A stretch of DNA of 64,000 nt from Lumbricus rubellus (GCA_945859605.1 OX243812.1:46575657-46639656), one strand, 5' to 3'; counted from the stretch's first letter, positions 47,761 to 58,695 are shown. Notes: generated from the sequence alone by a model not told the origin. Numbers and translations: made by a program.

Positions 47761-47960
47761 NNNNNNNNNNNNNNNNNNNNNNNNNNNNNNNNNNNNNNNN
47801 NNNNNNNNNNNNNNNNNNNNNNNNNNNNNNNNNNNNNNNNNNNNNNNNNNNNNNNNNNNNNNNNNNNNNNNNNNNNNNNNNNNNNNNNNNNNNNNNNNNN
47901 NNNNNNNNNNNNNNNNNNNNNNNNNNNNNNNNNNNNNNNNNNNNNNNNNNNNNNNNNNNN
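47761..47960. other. Assembly gap (200 N)
   Basis: Exactly 200 N, the conventional size for a gap of unknown length. It begins ~75 bases after the GGAA array and ends inside the 5' LTR of the retrotransposon, so the first part of that LTR and the left target duplication are missing. Confidence 0.98.
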
Positions 47961-48241
47961 TAGTTGTAGTAGAGAAGAGTCGTTGTTGCTATGATAATGC
48001 AAGGATAGACATTATCGTGTTGTTGCTGCTGTTTCATCTTTACGTTGGATTTGATTATAATATACTTTGGAAACCTATCGTCGTTGTCGTTGAAGTAGAA
48101 TAAGGAATTCCTGTAGAACTTTAACTAGACCGTAGATTCAAGTCAGTTAAGTCCTTAGGGATAGGTCTTAGGCTGAAGAACATTACCAGTAAAGCTACCG
48201 AGGAGACTGGGAGGTCAACGCAGAGGAAGAAGGCGGTGACA
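47961..48241 (+). repeat. 5' LTR (right 281 bp)
   Basis: Aligns without indels, and as far as I can see without a substitution, to 52506-52786 of the 3' LTR and ends in the same GGCGGTGACA. The missing left 216 bp should lie in the gap. Directly after it, TGGTGCAGCACGGTGG (48245 on) is in place for a primer-binding site, beginning with the TGG that complements a tRNA CCA end. Confidence 0.9.
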
Positions 48242-48424
48242 TTTGGTGCAGCACGGTGGGATACGAACTTACAAATTTTCGAACGCTGGTTTGAGGATAC
48301 GAATTTGCGAAAGTTTGGGCACGAATTTACGTGGATTGGTGAGACTTATCTACGGAATTATTCACGGAACGAATTGATATTCACATGGTTGATATCATAT
48401 TCTTATCTACGGACGTTGTGTTTT

Positions 48425-48502
48425 TCTCATCGAAGCCACGGAAATTTCTCATCGAAGCCACGGAAATTTCTTATCGAAGCCACGGAAATTTCTCATCTAC
48501 GG
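48425..48502 (+). repeat. 22-bp tandem repeat in retrotransposon leader
   Basis: Three units of TCTCATCGAAGCCACGGAAA-TT (48425-48446, 48447-48468, 48469-48490, the last with one change) and a partial fourth, lying between primer-binding site and Gag start. Confidence 0.85.
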
Positions 48503-48637
48503 ACGCTGTGAAATTATTCGGAGAAGCAACTGGTGCATTGTACGACAGTGTTAAACGACAATTCAACGGACGGAAAGGTAGGAAAAACTTGCTTGTCTAT
48601 AAAAGAAGCAATAGCAACAGTGAAGTAAAGAAGTAAG

Positions 48638-51600
48638 ATGGAGCAACTTACAGAGCAAAAACAAGCAGCGATCAAGAAGATGGCTTCTGAAAGAATAATA
48701 AAGTTACTAATTGAAGCAGGTTTAGACGCAGAAGAAGTCGGACAGATGTCGAGGGAGAATTTGATGAGAACTTTGGCTGATCTTTGGGTCAAGAAAGAAG
48801 CTGAAGAAGAAGGTGCTGTTGGCGGTACTGTAGAGAAGCCGGTTGAGAAGCCACAGGCACCGATGTCTATGGAGGTGTTGCTGCAATTCATGATGATGAG
48901 AGAGGAGCAACGAGCAGAGAAAGAAGAACAACGTAGACAAGAAGAGAAGCAGAAAGAAGAGCAGCGCAGACAAGAGGAGAAAGAGCGTAAACAAGAGGAG
49001 AAAGAGCGTAAACAAGAAAAGAAAGAGAAAGAAGAGCAGCGCAGACAGGAAGAGAAAGAATTGCGACAACAAGAGATAGAAAAAGCAGAAAGGATGAGAC
49101 AGCAAGAGATAGATATGCAGAAGCAGCAGTTCCAGCTTCAGTTAGAACAAATGAAAATAGATCGTGACGAAGCAGAACGACGAAGAATGGAGTTAATGAT
49201 AGAGTACGAAAAAGCAAGAAAAAGCGATGAAGAAATACGAAAGCAGCAGATTGAGGACAAAAAGGCTCGCGAGGAAGAAAAAGAAAAGATGCGTTTACAA
49301 GAACTGGAGAGAGCAGAAGAAATTCGTCAGGAAGAATTTCAAGCCGGAAAAGACAATTTGGAAAAAGCAGAAAGAGAAAGAGAAGAGCAGATGCAGTTAG
49401 AACAAAAGAAACTTGCTATCAAGGAGGCTCAACTTAAAGAAATGGCCATTGAAAAAGAAGAACGCAGAAAGCAGTTAGAACTGTTGCAGCAGAAGATTGA
49501 ACAAGAAGAACTGCGGAGAATCGAAGATCAAGATCGACTGAAGAAGAGAGACGAAGATGATCGTAAGAGCCGAGAAGTGTCAGAACAGATTAGGCTCAGA
49601 GAAAGTGAGACAATGGTGTCCAAGATTAAGAAGATAGGTGACGCAATGAAGCATGTGTTACCGAAGATGCCGTATGATATGATGGAAGTGCCATTATATT
49701 TTGAAACAGTTGAAAATGCATTCAATAGCTTCGCTGTGGAAAAGCAGTACTGGGTGAAATTGTTGTTGCCATTGATGACCCCGAGAGCGCGAACGGTATT
49801 GAATCGATTGTCATTTGAGAATTTAGATAAATACGATGCAGTGAAAGAGCATTTGTTGAAGGAATTCAAGTTAACAGCTCGTGAGTACAGGTCAAGGTTT
49901 GCAGATGCCAAGAAGACAGCCGAAGAAACGTATACGATGTTCACGGCTAGGCTGAAGAATCTACTGAATTATTATGTCCGAAGTAGACGAGTGGGCAAAG
50001 ACTACGAGAAGCTGTTTGATTTGTTAGTGGCGGATAAGCTGAAAGAATGTTTACCACCAGGTCCACTACAGTTTGTCTTAGCGAAAGAGGGTACAGAATG
50101 TTTAGAAGCCAGTAACGTTGCAGACCTCGCAGACATACATGTAAACAATCGAATTGGTGTAATGTTTCAAGAAAAGCCGAAATATGAGTCATGGGACAAT
50201 AGTCCAAAGCAAACCAAGTGGGACAGCAATAACAAAGAAACTGGAAGCCAAGCCAAAGGTAGTGATGGCAAGAAAGATGATTATTCTGGAAAGCCGTGGT
50301 GGCAAGATAAAAAACAGTCAACATGGGACAGAGAAGCCTACAATCGAACTCCACCATTGGGCAACCCAAAGGAAGGCAATGCATCGTACTCTCCGAACCG
50401 CAAGTGGGAGAACAATGAGCAAAGAGGTTTTGTAAAGAAACGTTGCCACAACTGTCAGTCAGATCGGCATTTGATAAAACATTGCCAAGCACCAGGAGCG
50501 GCAAATCTGAGGAATAACTTTAGTAGGAGTGCAGAGAATCTGAGAGTAAACCAGATCCAAGTAATAAATGCACCTCCTGGTTGGGAAGAACAACAAAATC
50601 GAGAAACAAAAAGTAAAGAGGAGTGTCAACGCATAAAGAAAATATCTTTGCAGCATGTAAATGTGGAGATACGTGGGACTGATGGGCAGCCTGTGCAAGT
50701 CGAGGCGTTGATTGACTCGGGGACCGAGATACCAGTAATCAACGAGGAACTGCTGAAAGGAACGACAGTAGAAGAAATCGGCAGAGTTCATTTGCAATGT
50801 GTAGCTGGAGAGCCGATTCCAGCTAAGTTGGTGAAAATCGAAGTGCGGATGAGCGGTCGTAACGAAGGAACAGCTACAGAGGACAGGACAATAAATATCG
50901 CGCCATATTTAACTTTAGTGTGTGCCAGCATTTCAGCAGAACTGTGTAAAGAAAATCCAGAAAAGTTCCTGCTACATCCAGAGATAATTGCAGAACTGAA
51001 AGAGGTTCCACCAATCAGTATATTGCAAGGAGAGCTACAAGCGCACGTGACGACAAGAGTACAGAGTCGGAGAACAGAAGTAGAAGATGAAGAAAAGGAA
51101 CGACTGAATGAAAGTTTGCTAGACGAGGACACTGAAAGCGAAGATGAAAAAGCAAAAGAAGGACTAACATCCGAGAATAATGAAAATGAAGAAGAGATGG
51201 CTGCATGTGAACGAAATGATAGTGAAGATTCGGAGAGCGATATGGAAATTTGTGAGAACATGAGGGAATTGTTTAAGGAGGATACGAATGATGAAAGACA
51301 GTTGGAGAAGCAAGAACAATGTGCCAGCCAATACAACAAGAAAGCAAAATATAAAGAATTCGAACTTGGAGAAATCGTCGAAGTACGACATACAACGTCA
51401 ACTAACTACTGGATCTCACAATGGCACGGTCCATATATTGTTCTACAAAGAGGATCCAAAGATTCATATCTCGTGGACATGAAGGAACATGGTCAACGAA
51501 TCGTGCATGCCATCCAAATGAGAAAGTTCATCACAAGAGCATTATCGTGTGGTCTTATCGAGGAAGAGGACGACGAATTCGGATCAGTGGTAGAAATACC

Positions 51601-51706
51601 GCTGAAAGACGATTATTCAGAGACGAAACAGACATTACTTCGAGTGGATGATAACATGTCTAATCAAATACTGTATGCAATTAACCGTATGAAAGGACTT
51701 GGATAA
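48638..51706 (+). CDS. Retrotransposon Gag-protease fusion with GPY/F tail
   Basis: One open frame of 1022 codons; ATG 48638 is the first in-frame ATG and has a purine at -3. Residues ~85-335 are a very long K/E/R/Q coiled coil; ~340-500 resemble a retrotransposon capsid region; C603-C606-H611-C616 is a CX2CX4HX4C zinc knuckle that binds RNA; D693-S694-G695-T696 (within LIDSGTEIPVI) is the aspartic protease active-site triad; ~790-900 is a strongly acidic linker; W-H-G931-P932-Y933 through MRKF is the GPY/F chromatin/DNA-binding module of integrase. The zinc-binding and catalytic parts of integrase that should precede it are absent, so this is an in-frame deletion product. Expected roles: particle assembly and RNA packaging; the retained GPY/F segment has no obvious function without integrase. 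Confidence 0.9.
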   Translation: MEQLTEQKQAAIKKMASERIIKLLIEAGLDAEEVGQMSRENLMRTLADLWVKKEAEEEGAVGGTVEKPVEKPQAPMSMEVLLQFMMMREEQRAEKEEQRRQEEKQKEEQRRQEEKERKQEEKERKQEKKEKEEQRRQEEKELRQQEIEKAERMRQQEIDMQKQQFQLQLEQMKIDRDEAERRRMELMIEYEKARKSDEEIRKQQIEDKKAREEEKEKMRLQELERAEEIRQEEFQAGKDNLEKAEREREEQMQLEQKKLAIKEAQLKEMAIEKEERRKQLELLQQKIEQEELRRIEDQDRLKKRDEDDRKSREVSEQIRLRESETMVSKIKKIGDAMKHVLPKMPYDMMEVPLYFETVENAFNSFAVEKQYWVKLLLPLMTPRARTVLNRLSFENLDKYDAVKEHLLKEFKLTAREYRSRFADAKKTAEETYTMFTARLKNLLNYYVRSRRVGKDYEKLFDLLVADKLKECLPPGPLQFVLAKEGTECLEASNVADLADIHVNNRIGVMFQEKPKYESWDNSPKQTKWDSNNKETGSQAKGSDGKKDDYSGKPWWQDKKQSTWDREAYNRTPPLGNPKEGNASYSPNRKWENNEQRGFVKKRCHNCQSDRHLIKHCQAPGAANLRNNFSRSAENLRVNQIQVINAPPGWEEQQNRETKSKEECQRIKKISLQHVNVEIRGTDGQPVQVEALIDSGTEIPVINEELLKGTTVEEIGRVHLQCVAGEPIPAKLVKIEVRMSGRNEGTATEDRTINIAPYLTLVCASISAELCKENPEKFLLHPEIIAELKEVPPISILQGELQAHVTTRVQSRRTEVEDEEKERLNESLLDEDTESEDEKAKEGLTSENNENEEEMAACERNDSEDSESDMEICENMRELFKEDTNDERQLEKQEQCASQYNKKAKYKEFELGEIVEVRHTTSTNYWISQWHGPYIVLQRGSKDSYLVDMKEHGQRIVHAIQMRKFITRALSCGLIEEEDDEFGSVVEIPLKDDYSETKQTLLRVDDNMSNQILYAINRMKGLG

Positions 51707-51777
51707 TTTTCGCAATCATTTGAATGGACATTCTTTTAAGACATTTAGAATTGTTTCTGAAACAGATCTGATTGCAT

Positions 51778-52177
51778 AATGTGATTTTATATATGTTTGA
51801 GGTTGGTAAACCATTTAATTTGTATTGTGTTAACAGAGATTTTGCTGTGGGAGATGTATTGTCACAGGTGGACTGCAGTGAAGGGATAGAACGTCCCGTT
51901 TCATTTATCAGTCAGAAACTGACAGATACACAGAGGAGATGGGCGACTATTGAGAAAGAAGCCTATGCAATCATATGGGCTTTAAACAAATTGAAAGAGC
52001 CAATAATAATATCTACGATTAATGTGTTTACAGATCACAATCCTTTAGTTTATTTGACTGAATCAATGAATCTGCTAAGTTAGTCAGATGGTTATTATCA
52101 TTACAAAATTTGGACATTCTGTTGAACTACAAGAAAGGAAAGTTGAATGTAGTGGCTGACTGTTTATCTAGATTGTA
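51778..52177 (+). pseudogene. RNase H remnant of the retrotransposon, frameshifted
   Basis: Encodes the Ty3-type RNase H region: FAVGDVLSQ, ERPVSFISQKLT, RRWATIEKEAYAIIWAL and TDHNPLVYL are recognisable. The upstream RT palm is gone, and the first acidic residue of the usual TDAS motif is altered (VNRD). The frame stops at 52081-52083; the expected C-terminal part continues in another frame to a stop at 52175-52177, so a one-base shift lies near 52065-52080. It is not fused to the Gag frame. Non-functional. Confidence 0.8.
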
Positions 52178-52289
52178 GTGTATATTTTATGATGCCTTAG
52201 TGTAAGAATTGTGTGTATTATATTCATTAATGTACGTTCGCTAATTTTTAAAGATAATTAGCTCTCTTTAAAAGAAAGGAAAGAGGTAA

Positions 52290-52786
52290 TGTAAGCGTAT
52301 TTAATGTAGGCCTAGTACAGCGGCCAGTTGATTGTTTGCACAACAGCGACGAAACAGGCCAAAGTGCACAGCTGCGTTTTAGGCGCGCGATTTGAGACGA
52401 CTGTCTGGACGACTGTCTGGAAGACGGCGGATTGAGAGAAAGAATGAGCGTCTGAGGAATGAGTCACGAGTTTAGGCTGTGATAAGTGTAGTAGTAGTTG
52501 CTGTTTAGTTGTAGTAGAGAAGAGTCGTTGTTGCTATGATAATGCAAGGATAGACATTATCGTGTTGTTGCTGCTGTTTCATCTTTACGTTGGATTTGAT
52601 TATAATATACTTTGGAAACCTATCGTCGTTGTCGTTGAAGTAGAATAAGGAATTCCTGTAGAACTTTAACTAGACCGTAGATTCAAGTCAGTTAAGTCCT
52701 TAGGGATAGGTCTTAGGCTGAAGAACATTACCAGTAAAGCTACCGAGGAGACTGGGAGGTCAACGCAGAGGAAGAAGGCGGTGACA
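52290..52786 (+). repeat. 3' LTR (497 bp)
   Basis: Begins TGTAAGCG after the polypurine tract and ends GTGACA, giving the usual TG...CA borders. GATTATAATATAC near 52597 is a possible promoter TATA region. The flank after it is GGGTC; the left flank is in the assembly gap so the 5-bp target duplication cannot be confirmed. Confidence 0.88.
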
Positions 52787-52976
52787 GGGTCAAACAAGAA
52801 TATTCTATGCGCTTCACTTGACAGATAGCTGCAGTCAATAATGAAGGCCCAGTATATTTTGTTGACAATAATTATGACGGAAGGAACACTATAATAATAG
52901 CCTATATAAACATAATTATAGTAATCTTAGTCTTTTCTGTAGTCTATATCGCGAGTCAGACTTAGTTTGGGGCAGT

Positions 52977-53150
52977 GCTCAAAGGTAATGAAAACGTGCC
53001 TGGAAGCCCTTAACCTTTTCAGGTGTGCTGGCCAAATAAGTAGAAGGACGGTATATTATAGATTTGAACATAAGTGCCTGGACGCCGTCCATGATCGTCC
53101 TGCCACACTTTAGGCTCTGGTTTTGGGTCATTTGGCAGGTACTGTATAGA
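52977..53150 (-). repeat. Dispersed repeat family B, copy 2 (inverted)
   Basis: Reverse complement of this stretch matches 45515-45690, including AAAGTGTGGCAGGACG and GGCGTCCAGGCACTTAT. It lies just outside the retrotransposon, so the two copies flank the gap and element in opposite orientation. Confidence 0.6.
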
Positions 53151-54600
53151 CTTGACCATACACGTCTCATAAGCTAAGCTAATTATTTGTTGACTGATTA
53201 TGCGCACGGTTATAGTTCAAATGAGTTAGCTGCATCTAAGTGCTGTATACCATGGCCGCGTTGACGTCTCTGGCGCTGGTTAAGTGTGGGTGACCTTTCA
53301 GTTCCCAAAAGGCGATATAGAGTATAGGTGACTGACTGGTGAGAGGGTCCATTGCCTTCTGGCTGATGTGTTTGAAGTCGCTGTATAAGAAGCACAGTCC
53401 GTTTGAAGTGGGCACAGTCGAGTTCTTACACAATAATACTTCAATGGACGATGGGGGCTAATTGCTTGGACGACATTATACTATTATATTATTATTATAC
53501 TTATCTATTCTAGTATCGCCAAAAGTAGATCTGATATCGGTTCTTCTATTTTGGTCAATCTTCACTTTGCGCTTTCTGTACGTTGCTCTTTTCCGCATTC
53601 ATGATTGAATGATTCACCAAAAGATTCAGCTGATCATGTGCTGAAATTCGTAGCGGTCAAAGATTCGTTTGAACTATAATTAACTTTGTCTGCTCTGATG
53701 TCACATGCGCTATTCTCGATCACTTCAGAAAGAAACCGTGTCTGTCAAAGTGCTGACTTAGGTAAGAGACAATGCAAGTCACCTCTTTTTAAAGAAAGCC
53801 ATCAATTTACTAAGAATCAATTTAAGACAATCGACTGGAATCGAATTATTAAATCTACTGGAAAACATGCGTCCATTGTCGATTCCTATTCTTACCCTAT
53901 ACAGGGGTTGACCTGGCATCAGAGTTGTTGAGAAGTGGCATCGTTTTCACATAAATCCCTTTCTCTCCTATGTATGCACCGAGTCTTTTAATGCAGGCAT
54001 CGGTACACTGGCTTCCCGTACTTCACAAATACTTTCTTCGACAATGCATGCGCAACAGATCCAGGCGGTGGCAGCATATAGGCCGGTAACGTCTGTTCAG
54101 GGGGGACGGCATCCGCTGATGAGCATGCATGTATAGCGGCTACAAAGGAGGAGTTTTCTGTTTCTCGCTCTTCTGATCTTTGTCTGATTATCATTTTTCT
54201 TATGACATTTTTAGTCTTTGTGTATAGATATTAGATAATGATGATTTTTTTAGGGTTTCACCTATTTATTTATTTCGATAAATGACTTTTTTTATCATAA
54301 GGGCCTAATAGTATACAATATCACGGGTTATTATAACCGTTCATATTACATATCATGCATAGGCTAATCCAATACAATACAGATGTAGGCTAAGCAGTAA
54401 ACTTATTGAGGAATGTTATTCCTGGGGCAGAAAATTTCCCTCCTAGATCAAACACTGCAAAAATAATGCTCATAAAAAGTTTTAAAAAAAATAATAGCCT
54501 AGGCCTAATAATAAATGGCGAATACGAAGTGAGGGTCTATTGCATAACGTCATAGCAGTAGACCACAATTACAAGACGTCACTACTCGCTTGAAAGATTC
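53151..54600. other. Spacer without recognised genes
   Basis: No supportable exon. One short frame near 53990-54060 includes HWLPV, a tail motif of some LINE proteins, but nothing around it supports an element. The last ~100 bases may be promoter or 5' UTR of the F-box gene. Confidence 0.4.
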
Positions 54601-54761
54601 GCTCGTCTTAAGCTTCGAATTTGAGTTTACCTTACGCGATCAATTGCTCAGCACTAGGCTTAACCATTGTAACCAACAACCGATTGTCTTTCTTCCTGCT
54701 GCAGCCGATTGATGTTGACTGCGGCAAGAAGCGACGTTTACGCTTCCCATGCAAGAAGGTT

Positions 54762-57700
54762 ATGTCGAAGAAAAGAACATCATCTGACTCCAGTAGTGAT
54801 GATGAGCAAATGAACGAAGGCTTAGACTGTAAGTTGACAGAATGAAGGTTTAACAGTTACTACTAGGACTGTAGGCCTACGTTTAACAGTTATAGGCTGC
54901 TTAATATTTCGATCAATGCATCGGTTTCTACGAGTAGGCCTAACAGTCTTGGTAAAGTTCTTAAATATTAGATATTCAATCCCTGCACAGTTTTATCTTC
55001 GTACGTGCAGGGTTTTTTAAACGTGCAGTTGTAGGCCTACACAAAATGTGTGTAGAAGCACTTAAGTTCATTGTCCTCCGATTGGAAGTAATTTACCATG
55101 GATGATGGGAAAGGAAAGCAGTTCTAAAATTCCTTTAAAACAACCCTGCGTATATGTGTATCTTGATGTAGCCTATAACTTAGCCTAAAACAACCAAGAT
55201 TACCGGATGTGGGAATGATTAAAACGAAAGCTCAAGATATTATACAGCAAATGATACAACTTACAAGTATCCTAATTGGATATAGAAGTGTTTCCGTTTA
55301 TATCACTTGCAGCAGAGATCCAACAGGATGAGGATGACAACACCAGACGGACAAGACTCGCTCCATTGCTTGACACAACGGTAAGGCAGGCCTATAGATA
55401 GCCTATAGGCTATAGGCTGCGTTTAAATGCAAGCGATAAATCGTTTTGGATTAAAACATTATGAATAGTTTTATGAATTTTGGACAGAAATCGACTCTTA
55501 TAGGCCTACGTAGGTCGTAGGGCCTACTTTTATTGTTTAGTCAGAAGTTTTTATTAGCACTTAGTAACTCAGTAGCCAGATTCTACACAAAGCAAGGCGT
55601 GATCTAGGACCTATCAATAAAAAAGCTGACTCCACTAATACAGATGTGCCAGTGATTCAGCGATTTTTTAAAATTGATACTAGAGTAACTATAGACTGGT
55701 TTTTCATAGTAGGCCGTGTATCTTGCATTCGCCATGCGATTATGCTATTGCGGACTTCATCTGTCGTTGCACTTGCCACCATATAGACATGTATCTCAAC
55801 GAGCAATGCAATCTTGATTGAAATATTATCCTACCAACGGTGGGTATAAATTAGGACGAAGTGCATGGGATGGCCAAGTAAAGGTCATCTGGAAACGAAG
55901 AGCTTTTTAAAATATATTTTATATATATTTTATTATTAAAACCAATCAATGCAAATCAATGTGTGTAGAAACAGTCTTAAACATCTAATCACTTTGGAAA
56001 CTTCTGAATTCGTCATTTGACTATTATAGAGCTCTGTGGCTTTTACGTATCAGTTTAAAGGAAGCATCTATTGTGTTGTATCAGTAAGTGTTTTAAGCAT
56101 GAGGGGTAGGCCTATGTTTTGACTTTTCTTGCTTATAGTTGCAAGATCTACCGATGGAGCTAATTGAGTTCATCATCGTTAAAGCAGTAACTATGGAAGT
56201 GAACGACATGAAGCTGGCGAAAAGTGTGTGGAACGAAAAATCTGATCTGGTGATAAGCAGACTTAGATCTGTCTGTTCGCAATGGAGCAGTCTCCTTACG
56301 AACGACTTCTTCCGAAATGAACTTCAAAGATCTCTCGACGGTATTGGTCATTTCATGGAAAATCTTCATATATCTTGATCAATGAATCAGCTTCTACGAA
56401 GAGTTTTTTTTTATAAAGCCCTTCTTTCAAAGCTCAGAAGTCTCCACGCCTCGACGGCGCAACTGCAACTACATTTGCAGAGCATTTGTGAGTGAAGGAC
56501 TTGCTCAAAGTCTCTACAGTGTGCACAGTACTGATAACAGCCTCGGACTAGGATCGTGCCTCACCTGACTGATCGCATGCTGGTCGTGATTGCCAAGTCA
56601 CCTCTGTGACGTCTTGTGCTCTGTCGCGGCGCCACAGAAATTATAGTCACCATTTTTTATATTATTTAATTTTTATCATTAGCTTACTTAATTATGGCGG
56701 TTTTGTGTAGGCTTATGCAATTGATGTGGTACACGAATCGAATTTAGGTTACGCGCAATGGTCTTCTCTAGCTAAGCAGTATATGCACTAGTGTTTTTGA
56801 ATTAACATGTTTTTGAATTACTCGATTAATGTGTTTTTAAAAATTATTATGTGTTTACTTTATATATTTTCTACACAGCAACCTAGAGTATATAGCCTAT
56901 ACATACGGTGGCAGCTAGGCCCTAATATCGCGCAAAATGTGCTGGTTTTAAGTTAATTTTTTATTGTTTAGCCTACTGGATTTTATTGTAGGCCTACTAC
57001 TTAATTCGCACTTGAAGTAGGATGTATAATACGGTCAATTTTATGCACATAGCCTATAGATGTAAGTTTCTTAAGTATACATGTAGGCCTAAACATTTTC
57101 AGCTTTGCAGATGGTTCGTATAGAGATTTTGCATCAGTGTCAATTCGTTGTGCCTCCAAATACGTTTTGGATTCATCAAGTGATTTCAACGATGGATGAA
57201 ATGTTTATGATCTGCAAAGCAGAAGACCAAGACTACTTTACTTGTAATGTTTACGACCGCAACAACATGGCGGCAGCGGTGAAAGATGTCATCGCGCTAC
57301 AAGGAAGATATCCACCGAGAATAGTGGCTTGCAACGAGTCAGACTGCGTTCATGTAGTATGCCGAGAATCGTTCAGACACGATGTCATTTCAATCCTACG
57401 CATTGCTAAAGATGACGAACACCGATTCACTGCATCACCATTGACTACTGGTATGTGGATGCCACGCGACCATCTATTAGACACTGCTAATGGCAGTTTG
57501 ATCTTTTCAAAGCGCGAAAACAGTGAGCAACTTACGGTAATAAGCATGCATGATGTCAATGGTTCCTTGCAACATGAGATAAAGTTGCCCTCGGATACGG
57601 GTGCTTTGAGACTCTACCAAATAATTTCTAGATCAAATGGAAACCTTGTCTTGGTTTCAGCCAACGACCAAGGACAGACAAAATTGACGGAGATCGATAT

Positions 57701-57976
57701 GGATGGCACTACACTACGCCAATATGAATCGTCAATTCGTGTGTAGGCTATAGCAGTGTTTGTGATGCAGACATGAATGGACGAATTTTGATTGCAGACA
57801 GACTCAGCACAATCGAGCTTTTAGATTCTGAATTCAATCTCATGGAGTTTACCGGTCCACAGCTGGAAGAGGAAAAGCTAAGTGAATACGGCAGACTGCA
57901 TTACAATCGCGAAAGGAATGAGTTAGAAACTACAGGTTCAGGTTACACCTTCATGACTCTAAGGACGGTGCTATAG
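54762..57976 (+). CDS. F-box protein with beta-propeller-like C-terminus, frameshifted
   Basis: Four exons with agreeing phases: 54762-54828, 55313-55380, 56139-56340, 57103-57746 (326 codons to TAG). The first exon may be coding further upstream: an acceptor at 54703-54704 is followed by open frame before the chosen ATG. N-terminus is Ser/Asp-rich; exon 3 is an F-box (LQDLPMELIEFIIVKA ... LRSVCSQWSSLL), which binds Skp1 in SCF ubiquitin ligases. Exon 4 has repeated beta-strand units with NG-D turns like NHL or Kelch propellers. Coding character resumes in another frame just after the stop (57727-57976; CDADMNGRILIADRLSTIELLD), so a shift lies in the GTGTGT at ~57735-57742: a GT slippage, an allele, or an assembly error. 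If real, the protein is truncated by about 80 residues. Substrate unknown. Confidence 0.75.
56405..56640 (-). mobile_element. Diverged SINE, possibly family A
   Basis: The reverse complement contains TAGAGACTTTGAGCAAGTCC, TTCACTC and GAGCTTTGAAAGAAGGGCTTTATA, which parallel the family-A body and end, followed by A-rich sequence. The head is not recognisable. Lies in an intron of the F-box gene. Confidence 0.45.
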
Positions 57977-57999
57977 CTATCTTCCATTGTAGGCCTACA

Positions 58000-58687
58000 C
58001 AAGACTAATTAAGTTACTCGGAACGATATTGACGAAATGGACAATACATATGAAAGAACCTAATAGATAATTTCTATACTTCGCATGATGGTCGAACTTC
58101 ATGAAGCCGTAGCTTGCCGTTTATTTAAAAAAAACAGGGTTGAATTAGTCCTACTTATAATTATAGGCTATTCTCTTTGGATAGTGTGCATTTAGGCCTA
58201 TAGTGTAGAACCGTAGATAATTTCAATATTCCGTTTAAGCTTTTATCTTCATGCATGGTCGCGTTGTTAGTAGGCCTAGGTCTAACTATTGAAATACTTA
58301 TTCTAGATTTGATATCGTACATTGAGAATTTATTATGTCTGGACAATTTGTGTTTGAATGGGTTTGATATTTCGCATGATGGTCGTATTTTAACTTTCCA
58401 TACAATAATTGTTAATAGGACTGATTTGAATGTAGCCTATCTACTTAATTCTGCTTCGACTATTTGTATTAAAATTTTTAATCTCGTGCAATGATTGTTT
58501 TTATTTGAAAGAAATAGTTTAAAATCTATTCTGTTTGGTATAGCATTGCAATAGCTATTAGGCTATGTTTATGCAATCAACTTCAATTGGAAAATACAAA
58601 TAAAAATAATCATCTGCCCTATTGTTCCTATTTACATCTGCTTAAAAAAATAATTGTTCTTAAATTTAATTTACTGTCAATTTTTTT
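58000..58687. other. 3' flank of F-box gene
   Basis: No gene recognised; presumably 3' UTR and spacer. GTTTATGCAATC and AATAAAAATAATC (58597 on) are possible poly(A) signal context. Confidence 0.35.
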
Positions 58688-58695
58688 ACAATCTT

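Larger units (their letters stand above)
48242..52289 (+). mobile_element. Internally deleted Ty3-like (Gmr1-like) LTR retrotransposon
   Basis: Internal region between the LTRs: leader with a 22-bp tandem repeat, long Gag-protease ORF (48638-51706), RNase H remnant (51778-52177) and a polypurine tract AAAAGAAAGGAAAGAGG (52270-52286) just before the 3' LTR. No reverse transcriptase palm or integrase catalytic core is present. A GPY/F module, normally at the integrase C-terminus, precedes the RNase H remnant; this integrase-before-RT order with Ty3-type domains is that of the deuterostome Gmr1 group. The intact Gag-protease frame and apparently identical LTR segments imply recent movement, necessarily with enzymes supplied by a complete relative. 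Confidence 0.85.

Noticed and set aside
47211..48103. Long FLPS/KEGR repeat proteins and frames across the gap.
   Set aside because: They are the GGAA array and the N gap translated; not genes.
53990..54060. HWLPV motif suggesting a LINE reverse-transcriptase tail.
   Set aside because: Only about 20 residues, with no further RT similarity before or after; may be chance.
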